Part shown: positions 13,568-13,611 of the stretch, in pieces
Numbering within the stretch: the first letter of the stretch is position 1
How the letters are laid out: the number at the start of each line of letters is the position of its first letter
NCBI GenBank assembly: GCA_025924495.1
Contig: JAICIG010000203.1
Location: forward strand, 1 to 13,611
Source of the DNA: Pirellulales bacterium
Lineage (GTDB): Bacteria; Planctomycetota; Planctomycetia; Pirellulales; JAICIG01
DNA: 13,611 bases
Reading direction: 5' to 3'
The notes under the pieces: generated by a model
Databases searched by the model: none
Told to the model about the DNA's origin: nothing
Seen by the model: only the letters and a program-made list of their open reading frames with translations
Translations under genes and position numbers: made by a program

Positions 13568-13611
13568 CCATCTCGAACTGCCATCGGTTTGCCGTCTGCG
13601 GTAAACGGCGA

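Overview
The window is GC-rich chromosomal DNA, most probably from a member of the Planctomycetota (Pirellulales-like). The main pointer is a Cys-rich BBP7/DUF1551-type outer-membrane beta-barrel protein, a family typical of planctomycetes. A large Gly/His-rich secreted TPR protein, tandem Ddl-like ATP-grasp ligases and several GTG/TTG or weakly SD-led starts fit this. No rRNA, tRNA, CRISPR array, IS element or phage gene was seen.

Layout. Positions 21-1595 (-) encode a secreted DD-carboxypeptidase/endopeptidase of the PBP4 (S13) family. A divergent intergenic region of about 270 bp follows. A plus-strand block then carries a secreted Gly/His/aromatic-rich protein with C-terminal TPRs (1870-3447), an MTOX/sarcosine-oxidase-like flavoenzyme (3484-4623), the BBP7 barrel protein (4871-6277) and a secreted alpha/beta hydrolase (6421-7149). 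A strong intrinsic terminator ends the barrel gene and overlaps a good sigma70-like promoter for the hydrolase.

The right half is entirely on the minus strand. In transcription order (right to left) it holds a small unknown protein that may be cut by the window edge, thioredoxin, a long coiled-coil protein, a lysine 2,3-aminomutase-like radical SAM enzyme, and two adjacent Ddl-like ATP-grasp ligases. Thioredoxin has a perfect TTGACA-N16-TATAAT promoter, a well-placed SD and an intrinsic terminator, so it is a self-contained unit. kamA has two candidate promoters and a GC-rich terminator hairpin. Between kamA and the ligases lies a 60-nt REPIN-like element: two inverted copies of GTAG plus a small hairpin, the signature of RAYT-mobilised REP sequences.

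Functional themes. Envelope biology dominates (PBP4-type enzyme, D-Ala-D-Ala-ligase-like enzymes, outer-membrane barrel, secreted TPR protein, secreted hydrolase). The least conventional grouping is the aminomutase beside two ATP-grasp ligases, one of which has a changed serine loop. This could be a small beta-amino-acid/dipeptide pathway, but that is inference from adjacency only.
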